Assembly (NCBI GenBank): GCA_963931155.1
Contig: OZ006978.1
Coordinates: 992,001-1,056,000, forward strand
Origin: CALXVA01 sp944392465
GTDB taxonomy: Bacteria; Bacillota; Clostridia; TANB77; CAG-508
Reading direction: 5' to 3'
Length of the DNA stretch: 64,000 nt
A program made the position numbers and the translations under genes. Position 1 is the first letter of the stretch, and each line of letters begins with the position of its first letter. Positions 9,122 through 21,000 of this stretch are shown here, piece by piece. A model generated the notes under the pieces. It was not told where the DNA came from and did not search any database. It saw only the letters and a list, made by a program, of their open reading frames with translations.

Positions 9122-10393
9122 ATGTTAATAAAAAATGGGAAAGTTTTAGTATTTGAAGATGAAGATGAAGATGTAAAAGTAAAAGATTTAGATATACGAA
9201 TAGAAGGAGAAGAAATTACTCAAATAAAAAAAGATATAGAAGCATATGAAAATGAAAAAGTAATAGATGCCAAAGAAAGCATTGTTATGCCTGGGTTAAT
9301 TAATAATCATGCACATATTTCAATGAGCATTTTTAGAGGAACTTTTGAAGGTTGTAATTTATATACATGGCTTCGAGAAAAAATATGGCCAGTAGAAGAT
9401 AAATTTACAGAAGAGATTGTATATAATGCTACAATGGTTTCAATATTAGAAATGATTTCTACAGGAACAACTTGTGTTAGTGATCACTACTTTTTTTCAA
9501 AACAAATAAGAAAAGCACTTGAAGAATCAGAAATGAGAGCAGTAATTACAAGAGTATTAATGGATAGTGATGGTGAAGAAGCATCAAACAAAAGAATACA
9601 GGAATTTATAGAATTATATGAAAGTAGAAATACAACTAATAATCTTATAACATATACTGTTGCACCACATAGCTTTTATACATGCTCTGACAAAGTGCTT
9701 GAAAGATCCAGAGAATTAGCTATTAAATATAATTTGCCTGTACATGTACACTTTTTAGAAAGTATAGATGAAATTAAAGATATAAAACAACTACATGGCT
9801 TAGACGCCATAGATGTATTAAAAAAATACTTTGAAGGCATTCATACTATTCTAGCACATGGAATTAAATTAAATGAAAAAGATATAGAAGAGTTAACAAA
9901 AATGGATTGTGGTATAGTTCATAATCCTGTTTCAAATATGAGGTTAGGTTGTAAAATTGCTGATATCACAACATATATGAAAAAAGGAATAAATGTGGCT
10001 CTTGGAACAGATGGACAAGGCTCAGGAAATAATTTAGATATGTTTGAAGCAATGAAAATAGCTGGATTAATACAAGGTGGTATTCATGAAAATGAAGAGA
10101 AAATTAGTGCAAAAGATGTAGTAAAAATGGCAACAATAAATGGTGCAAAAATGCTAGGGATGGAAGATAAAATAGGCAGTATACAAGAAGGAAAAAAAGC
10201 AGATATAATTATAGTAGATATATCAAAAAACTTAAATAATATTAAGATGATACCTAATAATGATATAATTTCTAACCTTGTATATAATACAGAAGGAAGA
10301 AATGTAACAACTACAATAGTTAATGGAAAAATTTTAATGGAAAATAGAAAAATTAAACATATGGATATTGAGCAAATATTAAGCAAAGTTTAA
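9122..10393 (+). CDS. mtaD: Amidohydrolase, MTA/SAH deaminase family
   Basis: Metal-dependent amidohydrolase of the 5-methylthioadenosine / S-adenosylhomocysteine deaminase group. Metal ligands are visible in NNHAHISMS (about residue 63), HVHFLES (about 202), LAHGIKL (about 232) and GTDGQGSGNNLDMF (about 300). The length of 423 residues fits. A GTG at 9113 is in frame, but AAAAGGA at 9104-9110 is too close to it, so the ATG at 9122 is preferred. Related guanine or adenosine deaminases cannot be fully excluded. It stands alone, with no methionine-cycle genes beside it. Confidence 0.85.
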   Translation: MLIKNGKVLVFEDEDEDVKVKDLDIRIEGEEITQIKKDIEAYENEKVIDAKESIVMPGLINNHAHISMSIFRGTFEGCNLYTWLREKIWPVEDKFTEEIVYNATMVSILEMISTGTTCVSDHYFFSKQIRKALEESEMRAVITRVLMDSDGEEASNKRIQEFIELYESRNTTNNLITYTVAPHSFYTCSDKVLERSRELAIKYNLPVHVHFLESIDEIKDIKQLHGLDAIDVLKKYFEGIHTILAHGIKLNEKDIEELTKMDCGIVHNPVSNMRLGCKIADITTYMKKGINVALGTDGQGSGNNLDMFEAMKIAGLIQGGIHENEEKISAKDVVKMATINGAKMLGMEDKIGSIQEGKKADIIIVDISKNLNNIKMIPNNDIISNLVYNTEGRNVTTTIVNGKILMENRKIKHMDIEQILSKV

Positions 10394-10559
10394 TATATTT
10401 AATAATCAAATAACCTTGAGTTAGTTTTAGTACTGGTACAGGAAAATAATTAAGTCTTCTCTAATGCAATATATTACAACATCATACGAAATTAATTCGT
10501 TTAAGAAATTTTCTACCTTTGCTATCATATATTAATAATTTATATGAGAGAGGTAGAAG

Positions 10560-10892
10560 ATGAAAAAAGCAGGAACAATAAAGATTGGGAAAAATATTCA
10601 AGCTATAAGAAAAAGCCATGGATATACTCAGGAAAGATTAGCTGAAGCAATTGAATGTTCACCTAGATATATTGGTGATATTGAGCAAGATAGGTCAAAA
10701 CCATCATATGAAGTATTAGTAAAATTTTGTAACATATTTAATATGAGCCTAGACGATATTTTTAGTGAATATTTAACAATAAAAGGAAATAAAAAAGTAG
10801 ATGTTGCTCTATATGGATATGATACATTAAAACCAAACAATAAAGAAACTATAGTTCATATGATAGAATATTTTAATAATAAAAATAATTAG
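10560..10892 (+). CDS. XRE-family helix-turn-helix regulator
   Basis: Small DNA-binding protein of 110 residues. Residues 8-65 form a Cro/CI-type helix-turn-helix (IRKSHGYTQERLAEAIECS, then YIGDIEQDRSKPS). The C-terminal 40 residues carry no known ligand domain. GAGAGAGGTAGAAG precedes the ATG. It sits alone between mtaD and smc and ends at a strong terminator; its targets are unknown. Confidence 0.85.
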   Translation: MKKAGTIKIGKNIQAIRKSHGYTQERLAEAIECSPRYIGDIEQDRSKPSYEVLVKFCNIFNMSLDDIFSEYLTIKGNKKVDVALYGYDTLKPNNKETIVHMIEYFNNKNN

Positions 10893-10914
10893 TTTTTTAA
10901 AATAATAAAAAATT

Positions 10915-10962
10915 AAATGAACCTTAATTATTAGATAAAAAGTTTAATAAGAAGGTTCATTT
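10915..10962 (+). terminator. Terminator between the XRE gene and smc
   Basis: AAATGAACCTT pairs with AAGGTTCATTT, with more A/T pairing inside the 26-base loop, and the 3' arm runs into TTTTTT. Confidence 0.75.
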
Positions 10963-11064
10963 TTTATGCAATATATTGTTGAAAAAAAGCATATTTTCAT
11001 ATATAATTTACAAGAAATAGAAAAAATATAATAGTAATAATCAAAAGAGTAGGTGTTAATATAT

Positions 11065-14000
11065 ATGTATTTAAAAAGAATAGAGCTACAAGGGTTTAAG
11101 TCATTTGCAGATAAAACAATATTAGAATTTAAAAGTGGAATTACATCAGTTATAGGACCTAATGGGTCTGGAAAAAGCAATATTTCAGATGCCATAAGAT
11201 GGGTACTTGGAGAACAAAGTATGAAATCTTTAAGAGGTGCAAAATCTGAAGATGTTATATTTGCAGGAACACAAGCGAGAAAATCATTGGGATTTGCAGA
11301 AGTATCTATGGTAATAGATAATACAGATGGAAAATTGCCAATAGAATATTCAGAAGTAACAGTTACAAGAAAGCTATATAGAAGTGGTGAAACAGGTTAC
11401 TTTATAAATAAAGTACCTTGCAGATTAAAAGATGTTTTAGAACTATTTATGGATACTGGAATTGGAAAAGATGGATATAGCATAATCGGGCAAGGCAAGA
11501 TAGATGAAATTTTAAGTAATAAATCTGAAGATAGACGAAAAATATTTGAAGAAGCAGCTGGAATTGTAAAATATAGAACTAGAAAAGTAGAGTCCGAAAA
11601 AAAATTAGAACAAACAAAGTTAAACTTACTTCGAATTAATGATATTTTAACAGAAATAGAAGGAAGTTTAGAGCCTTTAAAAGCACAATCTGAAAAAGCA
11701 AAAATGTATTTAGACTTACGTGAAGAACTTAAACATATTGAAATAGGATTATTTATACATAACATAAATGACTATAAAGAAAAACTAGAAAAAGTTGCAG
11801 AAGACATACAAATAGTAGAAGAACAAAACTCAGAAGAAAATACAAAAATGGAGCAGTTACAAAAATCTAAACAAGAACTGAAAGATCAAATTGATGAAAT
11901 AACGGCAAAAGTGGAAGAAATGCAAAATTTGGGATTTGAAAGTACTAATAAAATAGAGAAAATTAATTCTGAAATTGGTGTATCTAAAGAGAGAATACAA
12001 AATAACTTAGGAAATAAAGAAAGATTAGAAAAAGAAATAGAAGAGGTAAAACAAAGAATTACAGAGTTAGAGGAAGAACAAAAACAAAAACTTGACAAAA
12101 AAGAAAATTTATCAGTCAATAGAGAAAAATTTCAAAAAGAATTAGATGAAAAGCAAAAAGAATTAGATGAACTTACAAAAAATTTATCAGATAAAGAATT
12201 AGAAATAGAAGATAAAAAGAAAATAATAGAGGAAAATACAGATAAAAAATATGATATAGTATCAATGATAAGTAGTTTAGATACTAATTTGGAAAACTTA
12301 GAGAAAAGAGAAAAATCAGCAAAAATAGAAATACAAGATTTAACCTCAGAAATTGATAGCGAAAGAAATGCCAAACAAGAAAAAACAAAAGAATTTTACG
12401 ATATAGAATTTAAGAAAAATGAGGCAACTAAAAAACTAAAAGAAAAATCAGCTATTAAAGAACAAAGCATGGCAAAAATAAAAGAATTCGATACAGTAAT
12501 AAATAATTTAACATATGAAAGCAGAATGAAAGATTCAAGATTAAAGTTTTTAATAGAAACTGAAAAAGAAAAAGAAGGCTATACAAGAAGTGTTAAATCA
12601 ATATTACTAGCTTGTGATAAAGATGCAGGGTTAAAAAAGGGAACAAGAGGAGTACTTGCAAATTTAATATCTGTAGATAAAAAATATGAAACAGCTATAG
12701 AAATGTGCTTGGGGCAAGCACTTCAAAATATAGTAACAGATACAGAAGAAGATGCAAAAAAATTAATAGAATATTTAAGAAATAATAAATTAGGAAGAGC
12801 ATCGTTTTTGCCAGTATCTGCAATAAAAGGAAAAAAATTAGATAAAATATCTAAGGGAAATATAGAGGGAGTAATTGGAATTGCTTCAGATCTAGTAAAA
12901 TGTGACAAAAAATATGAACAAATTGTATTAAACTTGCTAGGAAGAACACTAGTAGTGGACAATATGGATACAGCAATAAAAGTAGCTAGAGCTAATTCAC
13001 ATTCATTTAGAATAATAACACTTGAAGGAGATATTTTAAGTAATACAGGTGCTATGACAGGAGGTTCTGTTCAAGCTAAAACAGTAAATATTTTAGGTAG
13101 AAGTAGAGAAATAGAATCTTTAGAAAATGAATTAAAACAAATACAAGAAAAAATAAAAAATACAGCAGAGGAAAAGAAAAAATATACTGAATCTGTAACA
13201 GATGTAATAGAAGAAGTTACAAGATTAGAAAAAGAATTACAAGAAATAGAAATAGTATATGCAGGAGAAAATCAAAAAGTTGTAAATATTGAAGAAGGAA
13301 TAAAGAAACTAGAAAATAGAAGAGATAAAATAAAGCAAGAAATTGAATCTTTAATAAAACAAAAAGAAGAAAACAGAAAAGAAAAAGCAGAAAAAGAGGA
13401 AGAAATAAAAGAATTAACAAATGAAATAGAAGAATTATCTAAGGTAGTAGAGGAATTTGCAATAAATAATAAAGACAATCAAAAATACATAGATGATTTA
13501 AACTTTGATATAACAAATTTGAAAATATCAGTATCATCATTTGATGAAAGTAATTTGTCTATAGATGAAATGGTAGAAAGAATAAAACAAGATATAGAAA
13601 ATAATAATCAATCTATAAATAATAAAATTGCCAATATAGAAGATATAACTAAGGATAATGAAAGTTTAAAAGTTAGAATACAAGAATTAGAAAACGAAAT
13701 AAATCAAATAAAATCTGATGTAGAAAATAGTTCTAATATAGTAGAAGGTTTAAAACAGGAAAGAATGGAAAAAAGCGAAAAATTAAAGATATCAGAAATA
13801 GAAATAAATGATAAATTTAATGTGATTGAGGATTTAAAAGGACAGATAGTAAAATTAGATGTAAGAAAAACCAAGCTAGAGCAAGATTTAGAACAAGTAG
13901 TAAATAATCTATGGATAGAATATGAGTTAACTCCAAACACAGTAGGAGAATATGAAAAACCACAAAATGTTCAAAAAGCAGCAAGAGATGCTACTCAGTT

Positions 14001-14613
14001 GCGAACACAAATAAAAGAATTAGGAAGCATAAATGTAGACTCAATAGAAGAATACAAGAAAACAAAAGAAAGATATGACTTCATGTGTGAACAAAGATTA
14101 GACTTAGAAAACACAGCATCTAAATTAAGAAATATAATTGCAGAAATGACAAAAACGATGAAAGTGCAATTTATAGAAAAATTTGCATTAATAAACAAAA
14201 ACTTTAATGAAGTATTTGTAGAACTATTTGGTGGAGGAAAAGCTGAACTTAAACTGGAAGATGAAAATGATGTACTAAACTGCGGAATAGATATACATGT
14301 GCAACCAACAGGAAAAAAACTACAAAATATGATGTTATTATCAGGAGGAGAAAAAGCATTTACAGCCATAGCACTATTATTTGCAATATTAAAAATAAAT
14401 CCAGCACCATTCTGTGTATTAGATGAAATAGAAGCAGCATTAGATGATGTAAATGTATATAGATTTGCAGAATACTTAAAAAAATTTAGTAAAGAAACAC
14501 AATTTTTAGTAATAACACATAGAAAAGGAACAATGGAAGCAGCAGATACTGTTTATGGAATAACTATGGAAGAAAACGGTGTAAGTAAGTTACTATCAAT
14601 GAAATTAGCATAA
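11065..14613 (+). CDS. smc: Chromosome segregation ATPase SMC
   Basis: Full-length SMC of about 1,180 residues, core of the condensin complex with ScpA and ScpB. The N-terminal ATP-binding half has GPNGSGKSNISDAIRW (about residues 32-47) and the Q-loop GIGKDGYSIIGQGKID. Two long coiled coils flank a hinge near residues 500-660 (GTRGVLANLISVD... GDILSNTGAMTGGS). The C-terminus has the ABC signature LLSGGEKAFTA and Walker B FCVLDEIEAALDD. A GTG at 11053 is in frame, but the ATG at 11065, about 10 bases after AGGTG, begins with the family start MYLKRIELQGFKSF. The usual neighbours rnc and ftsY are absent. Confidence 0.97.
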   Translation: MYLKRIELQGFKSFADKTILEFKSGITSVIGPNGSGKSNISDAIRWVLGEQSMKSLRGAKSEDVIFAGTQARKSLGFAEVSMVIDNTDGKLPIEYSEVTVTRKLYRSGETGYFINKVPCRLKDVLELFMDTGIGKDGYSIIGQGKIDEILSNKSEDRRKIFEEAAGIVKYRTRKVESEKKLEQTKLNLLRINDILTEIEGSLEPLKAQSEKAKMYLDLREELKHIEIGLFIHNINDYKEKLEKVAEDIQIVEEQNSEENTKMEQLQKSKQELKDQIDEITAKVEEMQNLGFESTNKIEKINSEIGVSKERIQNNLGNKERLEKEIEEVKQRITELEEEQKQKLDKKENLSVNREKFQKELDEKQKELDELTKNLSDKELEIEDKKKIIEENTDKKYDIVSMISSLDTNLENLEKREKSAKIEIQDLTSEIDSERNAKQEKTKEFYDIEFKKNEATKKLKEKSAIKEQSMAKIKEFDTVINNLTYESRMKDSRLKFLIETEKEKEGYTRSVKSILLACDKDAGLKKGTRGVLANLISVDKKYETAIEMCLGQALQNIVTDTEEDAKKLIEYLRNNKLGRASFLPVSAIKGKKLDKISKGNIEGVIGIASDLVKCDKKYEQIVLNLLGRTLVVDNMDTAIKVARANSHSFRIITLEGDILSNTGAMTGGSVQAKTVNILGRSREIESLENELKQIQEKIKNTAEEKKKYTESVTDVIEEVTRLEKELQEIEIVYAGENQKVVNIEEGIKKLENRRDKIKQEIESLIKQKEENRKEKAEKEEEIKELTNEIEELSKVVEEFAINNKDNQKYIDDLNFDITNLKISVSSFDESNLSIDEMVERIKQDIENNNQSINNKIANIEDITKDNESLKVRIQELENEINQIKSDVENSSNIVEGLKQERMEKSEKLKISEIEINDKFNVIEDLKGQIVKLDVRKTKLEQDLEQVVNNLWIEYELTPNTVGEYEKPQNVQKAARDATQLRTQIKELGSINVDSIEEYKKTKERYDFMCEQRLDLENTASKLRNIIAEMTKTMKVQFIEKFALINKNFNEVFVELFGGGKAELKLEDENDVLNCGIDIHVQPTGKKLQNMMLLSGGEKAFTAIALLFAILKINPAPFCVLDEIEAALDDVNVYRFAEYLKKFSKETQFLVITHRKGTMEAADTVYGITMEENGVSKLLSMKLA

Positions 14614-14780
14614 AATATATAGGATGAAAAAAATTGAAAATGCTTTTATGATTATATAAAAAAAGGAAGATTGCTCCAAATGAAGAAATACTACGGATAT
14701 GAGGAAAAAAACATATAATATATAGGGTTAAAATAAAAAAATAATGTAATAAAAAAGAAATATAAAAAGTTGGAATTTAG

Positions 14781-14808
14781 AAAAAGTGCCTAAAACAAGG
14801 CACTTTTT
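14781..14808 (+). terminator. Rho-independent terminator after smc
   Basis: A perfect 10-bp stem (AAAAAGTGCC / GGCACTTTTT) with an 8-base loop ends in a T-run. It separates smc from the giant gene. Confidence 0.85.
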
Positions 14809-14957
14809 TAGTATGCAAAAAAACACATAGCAAAAGACAAAAATAATGAGAAAAGACTGTGGAATGCAATATTTCAAAATGTTACAAAAATGTAAATAAA
14901 AAGACAAAAAGACTTAAAAAATGAGTATCCGTAGCGAAAAAAGTAGAATGGTTAAAA

Positions 14958-14986
14958 TTGCTAGTTTCTTAAGTATTTACTATAAA
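14958..14986 (+). promoter_or_regulatory. Promoter of the giant surface-protein gene
   Basis: TTGCTA and TATAAA are 17 bases apart. Transcription would begin near 14993 and give a leader of about 65 bases that includes the alternating TA tract and GAGGAGG, 8 bases before the ATG at 15060. Confidence 0.6.
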
Positions 14987-15059
14987 GCCTGCCTTAAATA
15001 TAATTATATATATATATTATATAATTTTTTAATAGAGGGGTTTTGAGGAGGAATATTGT

Positions 15060-18000
15060 ATGAGAAAGAACAAGAATCTTAAAAACCGCACAGCTCTAGA
15101 GAGAGAAAGAGAGAGAGAGCTACACTTTAAAAAACGGAAATAAAGAAGCAAGTAAAGGTATAAAGCTAAAAGCCAAAAGTTTAGCTATAGTAAGCATTAG
15201 TGCAGTAATTGCACTTGTATTAATAGTTATAGCTATAATGCAATTTGTGCAATATAGAACTATGTTAAATTCAATATCACCTGAACTTGCAAAAGCAATG
15301 ACATATGATCAGGTTCAAGATGGCGAAGAAATAGTGGACGGAACAGACGACCACGTTAATTTTGATGCCTTCTTTTTGCGTGATTTAAATAGTGATGGAA
15401 ATGCAGAAAGCATACGTGGAACAAGTAAACGAATAGGCGAAGAAGATACTTTGTACATGGAAATAAGTGTTAATACAGCAGGATATGTAAAGGATGGAAA
15501 AATAACCGTAAATGGAACAAACTCATATTTACAAACAGCCCTTCCAAAAGATGATGAATTAAAAGAAAATTACATAGGAACAGTAAAAACAATAGAATTT
15601 AATAACTTGAATAACGGAACTCAAAAGCTTTTAACAGGAAGCATAAAAGATTCAATAGGAAATAATATAAATAACTATAGCAAAGTAAATAGTGTAACAT
15701 TTACAGGAACATATGTAAATGAAAACAATGAAGAAATAGCAATAGAAAAAACAGTAGAATTTAATGTAGATTGGTATGGAGAAACAAAAGCAGAAATATA
15801 TTCAACAAGTTCAACAAAAACAAATTTATCAGACAGAATAAATGAAGAAGAAGGAATAATTTCACTAGACTTTACAATAAATACAAGAGAAGCAAACCAA
15901 GAATTAATACTAAAAATAAACCATACAGAAGCAGAAATACCACAATTGAATGGATATGACCCAATAAATGTAACATATACAGGAAATGCAACATTTAACT
16001 ATGATGCAGAAACAAGAAAAGTAGTATTAGAAAGAGAAGCAGTAGTTTCAGAAGATGGAACAGTAACAACAAGTGTAGCTAGAACAAATTCATACACAAT
16101 AAAAGTAGTATATCCATTAGAAGCATATGAAAGCATAGGAGAAGATACAGTAAGCATAAGAATACCAGTAAATACACGTTATGATGGATATAATAACCCA
16201 AGTGAAGAATTTGAAAACCCATATATATCAAATACAGCAACTGCTACATTAGCAGCAAATTATAGAAATCCAACAGGAACAGTAGCAAGATTTGACATAA
16301 CAGTAGGAAAAAGTATATCTACACCAACTTTTAGATATATTGTTTCAAAACAAAAACCATTAAGAATATATAATGGTTTATCAGACATGGAAACAGATGA
16401 CACATACCAAGTAAGATGGGAAGCATATACAGGAACAGATGGAGCATCAAATGGGCTTGTAATGAAAGAAACAAAAAATGGAGAAACACAAAAAGTAGAT
16501 AACTTCATCAAAACAGATTCAAGTAAAGCAAGTATGGAAGAAGTAACAACAAATGTAGGAATAGGATTTTCAGGAGCAGATAATTTACTAAAAGAAGATG
16601 GATGGATAAAAGTATATGATGAAGAAACAGGAGATTTATTAGCTACATTTACAAAAAATGATTGGAATAAATATACATCAAGTAACCCATATAGATACGA
16701 ATTACCAGTAAAACATATAAGAGTAGAAACAAGCGAAACAAAAGCAGAAACAAGTTTTTATGTATATAACATAAAAGAATTAGATGATGAATATATAACA
16801 ACAAATTATACAAGAGAAGAATTTGATAAATTACAATATATAGAATCAAACTTAGTAGGATACTTAGGTGGAGCATATATAAATACAGATGTACACCAAG
16901 CACATTATGAAGCACCATATTCATTAGCAGAAATAAGCATAAGTAATAATACAATATCAACACAAGCAACAGAAAGAAACGAAAAAATAACAATAAAAGC
17001 AAACTACAATACTTCATATAACCAAGTAGGATGGGTAAATGGAAGTTTTGTAGTAAAACTACCAGAGCAAATAATTGATGCACAAATAAATAATATAGAA
17101 ATAAGCAATGGTAGTGTAAGTATTACAAGTTATGAATTAATAGAACAAGAAGATGGAAAAATAATAAAAATAAACACACAAAATAATAATGAAACACCAC
17201 AATCATTTAATATAACAATAGATTTAGATATAACACCAGACCCAAGAATAGCAACAACAAGTAAAAGTATAGAATTATATGCATCAAATGAAGAAGCATG
17301 TGACTATTACTATAATGCAAATGATAAATATGATGTAAATGATAACCTAAACACAGAAGAAAAAGTAAATCATGATACAGTAAGTTTAAGTATGATATCA
17401 CCAAATAGCTTACTAACAAACCAAGTAGCAAGCAATTATGATGATAAAGGAAGTCAAGTAGTATCACCACAAATAGCAGATGTAAAACCAGCATATGGAG
17501 TAGTAGACAAAAAAGAAGCAACAATAGGAGTGCAAATACGTAACAACTATGCAAGCACTATAAGTGATATGATAATAATAGGTAAAATACCATTTGAAGG
17601 AAATACGTATGTATTAAGTGGAGGAGAATTAGGAAGTACATTTACAACACAAATGAAAAATACAGGAATAACAGTACCAGAAGAGCTAAAGCAATATGTA
17701 ACAGTGTATTATTCAGAAAACACAAATCCAGATAAAGACATAACGAAAACAGAAAATGGATGGAAAACAGCAGACCAAGTAAAAAACTGGGATAATATAA
17801 AAACATATTTAATAGACCTTGGAGACTATGTAATGCCAACAGGAGCAGAATACACATTTGAGTACATAGTAAAAATACCAAATGGAGTAGAATTTAACCA
17901 AGCATCATATAGCCATCATGGAATATACTTTAGTCTAGACACAGACCAAGGAAAATATCAAACACAAGTAGAACCAAACAAATTAGGGTTAAGAATAGCA

Positions 18001-21000
18001 GAAAAATATAATCTAGGACTAACAAAATATCAAAAAGGAAAGGATAAATTAGTACCTGGAGCAACATATAGCATAACAGATGAAGAAACAGGAGAAGTAA
18101 AAACAGCAGTAACAAATGCACAAGGACAATTAATAATAAAAGGACTATATGCCGAAAAAGCATATTTAATAAAAGAGATAAAAACACCGGATGACTATGA
18201 ATTAAATAGTGATGTTATCAGGTTTATTGGTCATGTAGATAAAACAAACGGAAACTTAAGCATAGAAAAAACACAAGGAACAACAAAAGAAGACATAACA
18301 GTAGTAAAAGAAGAAGGAGAAGACTACAAAGTAACAGTAAAAGTAGAAGATGAAGTAAAAGCAAGCTTAAAACTACACAAAACAGAACAAGGCACAAATA
18401 CACCAATTCAAAATGTAAAATATAGAATAACAGGATATGGTTTATCAGAAAATGGAAGAATACTAACAACAAATATAAACGGAGAAGTAACATTAAAAGG
18501 ACTTTCAATAAATCAGGAATATACATTAGAAGAAACAAAAGCAGAAGGGTACTATTTAGCAAGTCCAATAAAATTTAGAATAGTAAACAATGGCGGAAGC
18601 TACAGTATGGAAATAACAGAAGGAACAGTATCAAGCCAAAGCACAACAGAAGTAGACAGCATACCAACAATAACACTAAACTTAGAAGATGAAAAAATAC
18701 CAACATATAGTTTGCAATTAATTAAGCAAGAAAAAACAACAGAAGCAACAGTAAGTGAAGATGAACTAATAGCAAAAGCGGAAACAGCATTAGCAGATAC
18801 AGAAGTAACATATTTAGCAAATGCTAAGTTTAAGTTATACAAAAATGATGAAGAAATAGGAGTATACATAACAGACGAAACAGGAAAAGTAACAATAAGC
18901 AATTTATACCAATACATAGAAGGAAAACCAGAAGAAGCAACATACACATTAAAAGAAGTATTATCACCAGAAGGATATGCAAAAGTAAAAGACATAACGT
19001 TTAAAGTAGAAAACAAAGACGGTACTTTAAGCTTATTAAACATGGACGGAACAGAAGAAAACTACACAGTAGAAGGAACAACAGTAAAACTAACAATAGA
19101 AGATAGCCCATCATTTAAATTAATAAAGAAAGACAAAGAAACACAAGAACCAATAGCAAATGTAAAATTTGCAATCTACAATGTAGATAATGGAGTAGTA
19201 CCAGCAACAAATAGCAAAGGAGAAATACTAGGAACAAAAGAAACAATAAATGGAAAAGAATATTATACAGTAACAACAGATGAACAAGGAATACTTACAG
19301 CAGACCTAACAGAGGGATTATATAAAGCAGTAGAAGTAGATGCACCAGACAAATATGACTTAGAAGGACGAGAATACTACTTTGGTATAGGAGCAAGTAG
19401 AGAAGCACCTGAAGGAATGGTAGCAACATGGGCAGAATCAATTGGAGGAAGTAGTTGGGATTGTATCAACTCAGTAGCAGAAACAAGTGATGGAGGCTAT
19501 ATAGCAGGAGGATATTTCAATAGTAGTAGTATTCAAGTTGGAGATGAGATACTAACATATAATGGAAGTAATGATGGTTTTATAATAAAATATAATAGCA
19601 ATAGAGAAGTAGAATGGGCAAAGAGCATTGGAGGAAGTGATACAGACCAAATTACTTCAGTAGCAGAAACAAGTGATGGAGGCTATATAGCAGGAGGATA
19701 TTTCGGAAGTGATGAAATTCAAGTAGGAAATGAGACGTTAACGAGCAATGGATATAATGATGGTTTAATAATAAAATATGGTAGTAATGGAAAAGTAGAA
19801 TGGGCAAAGAGTTTTGGAGACTATAGTGATGAGCGAATCACATCAGTAGCAGCAACAAGAGATGGAGGAGTTATTGCAGGAGGAAAGTTCGGAAGTAATG
19901 AAATTCAAGTTGGAGATGAGATACTAACAAAAAATGGAAGTAATGATGGTTTTATAATAAGATATAGTAGTAATGGAACGGTAGAATGGGCGAAAAATAT
20001 AGGAGGAAGTGGTGCGGATTATATTGAATCGGTAGCAGAAACAAGTGATGGAGGCTATATAGCAGGAGGATATTTCGGAAGTGATGAAATTCAAGTAGGA
20101 AATGAAACATTAATAAGTAATGGAAGTTCTGATGGAATAATAATAAAATATGATGCAAACGGAGGAGTAAAATGGGCAAAATCATTTGGAGGAAATTCTG
20201 TTGATTATGTTACTTCAGTAGCAGAAACAAGTGATGGAGGAGTTATCGTAGGAGGATATTTCTATAGTGATGAAATCCAAGCAGGAGATGAGACAATAAC
20301 AAATAATGGAAGTGATGATGGATTTATAATAAAATATAGTAGTAACGGAATGATAGAATGGGCGAAAAGTATAGGAGGAAGTGAACAGGATTTTATATAT
20401 TCAGTATCAGCAACTAATGATGGTGGTGTTGTAGTAGGAGGAGAATTTTGGAGTAGTAGTATTCAAGTAGGAAATGAAACATTAACAAATACAAGTACAG
20501 GAAATACTGATAGTTTAATAATAAAATATGATGTAGAAGGAGAAACAGAATGGGCAAAGAATATACCAGGAAATAAATATAGTAGTGAAGGTATTAATAC
20601 AATAGTTGCAACAAGAGAAGGAGGAATAATAGTAGGAGGATATTTCGAAGAAACAATCCAAGTAGGAAGTGAAACATTGACAACTAATGGAGATAGGGAT
20701 GGAATGATTATTAAGTTTGAAATGCAAGAACTACCAAATCCAGTTATTACAAACGCAAATTATATAGAAGGAAGTAGCAATGATTATATACAATCAGTAT
20801 ATGCTACAAGTGATGGAGGCTATATAGCAGGAGGATATTTTGAGAGTAGCACTATAGAAATAGAAGATATAACTTTAAATAATAAAGGGCTAGAAGGAAT
20901 AAAAGATGGATTTGTTGCAAAGTATGATATTAATAATCAAGTAGAATGGGCAAAGTCATACGGAGGAAGTGGTGATGATTATATTTCATCAATAGTAGAA

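Larger units (their letters stand above)
14614..15059. other. Intergenic region between smc and the giant surface protein
   Basis: It holds the smc terminator (14781-14808), a promoter (14958-14986), an alternating TA tract (about 15003-15024) and the Shine-Dalgarno GAGGAGG at 15045-15051. No ORF worth reporting is seen. Confidence 0.7.

Noticed and set aside
11397..14369. Minus-strand ORFs across smc
   Set aside because: Shadows of the smc coding sequence with low-complexity products and no start signals.
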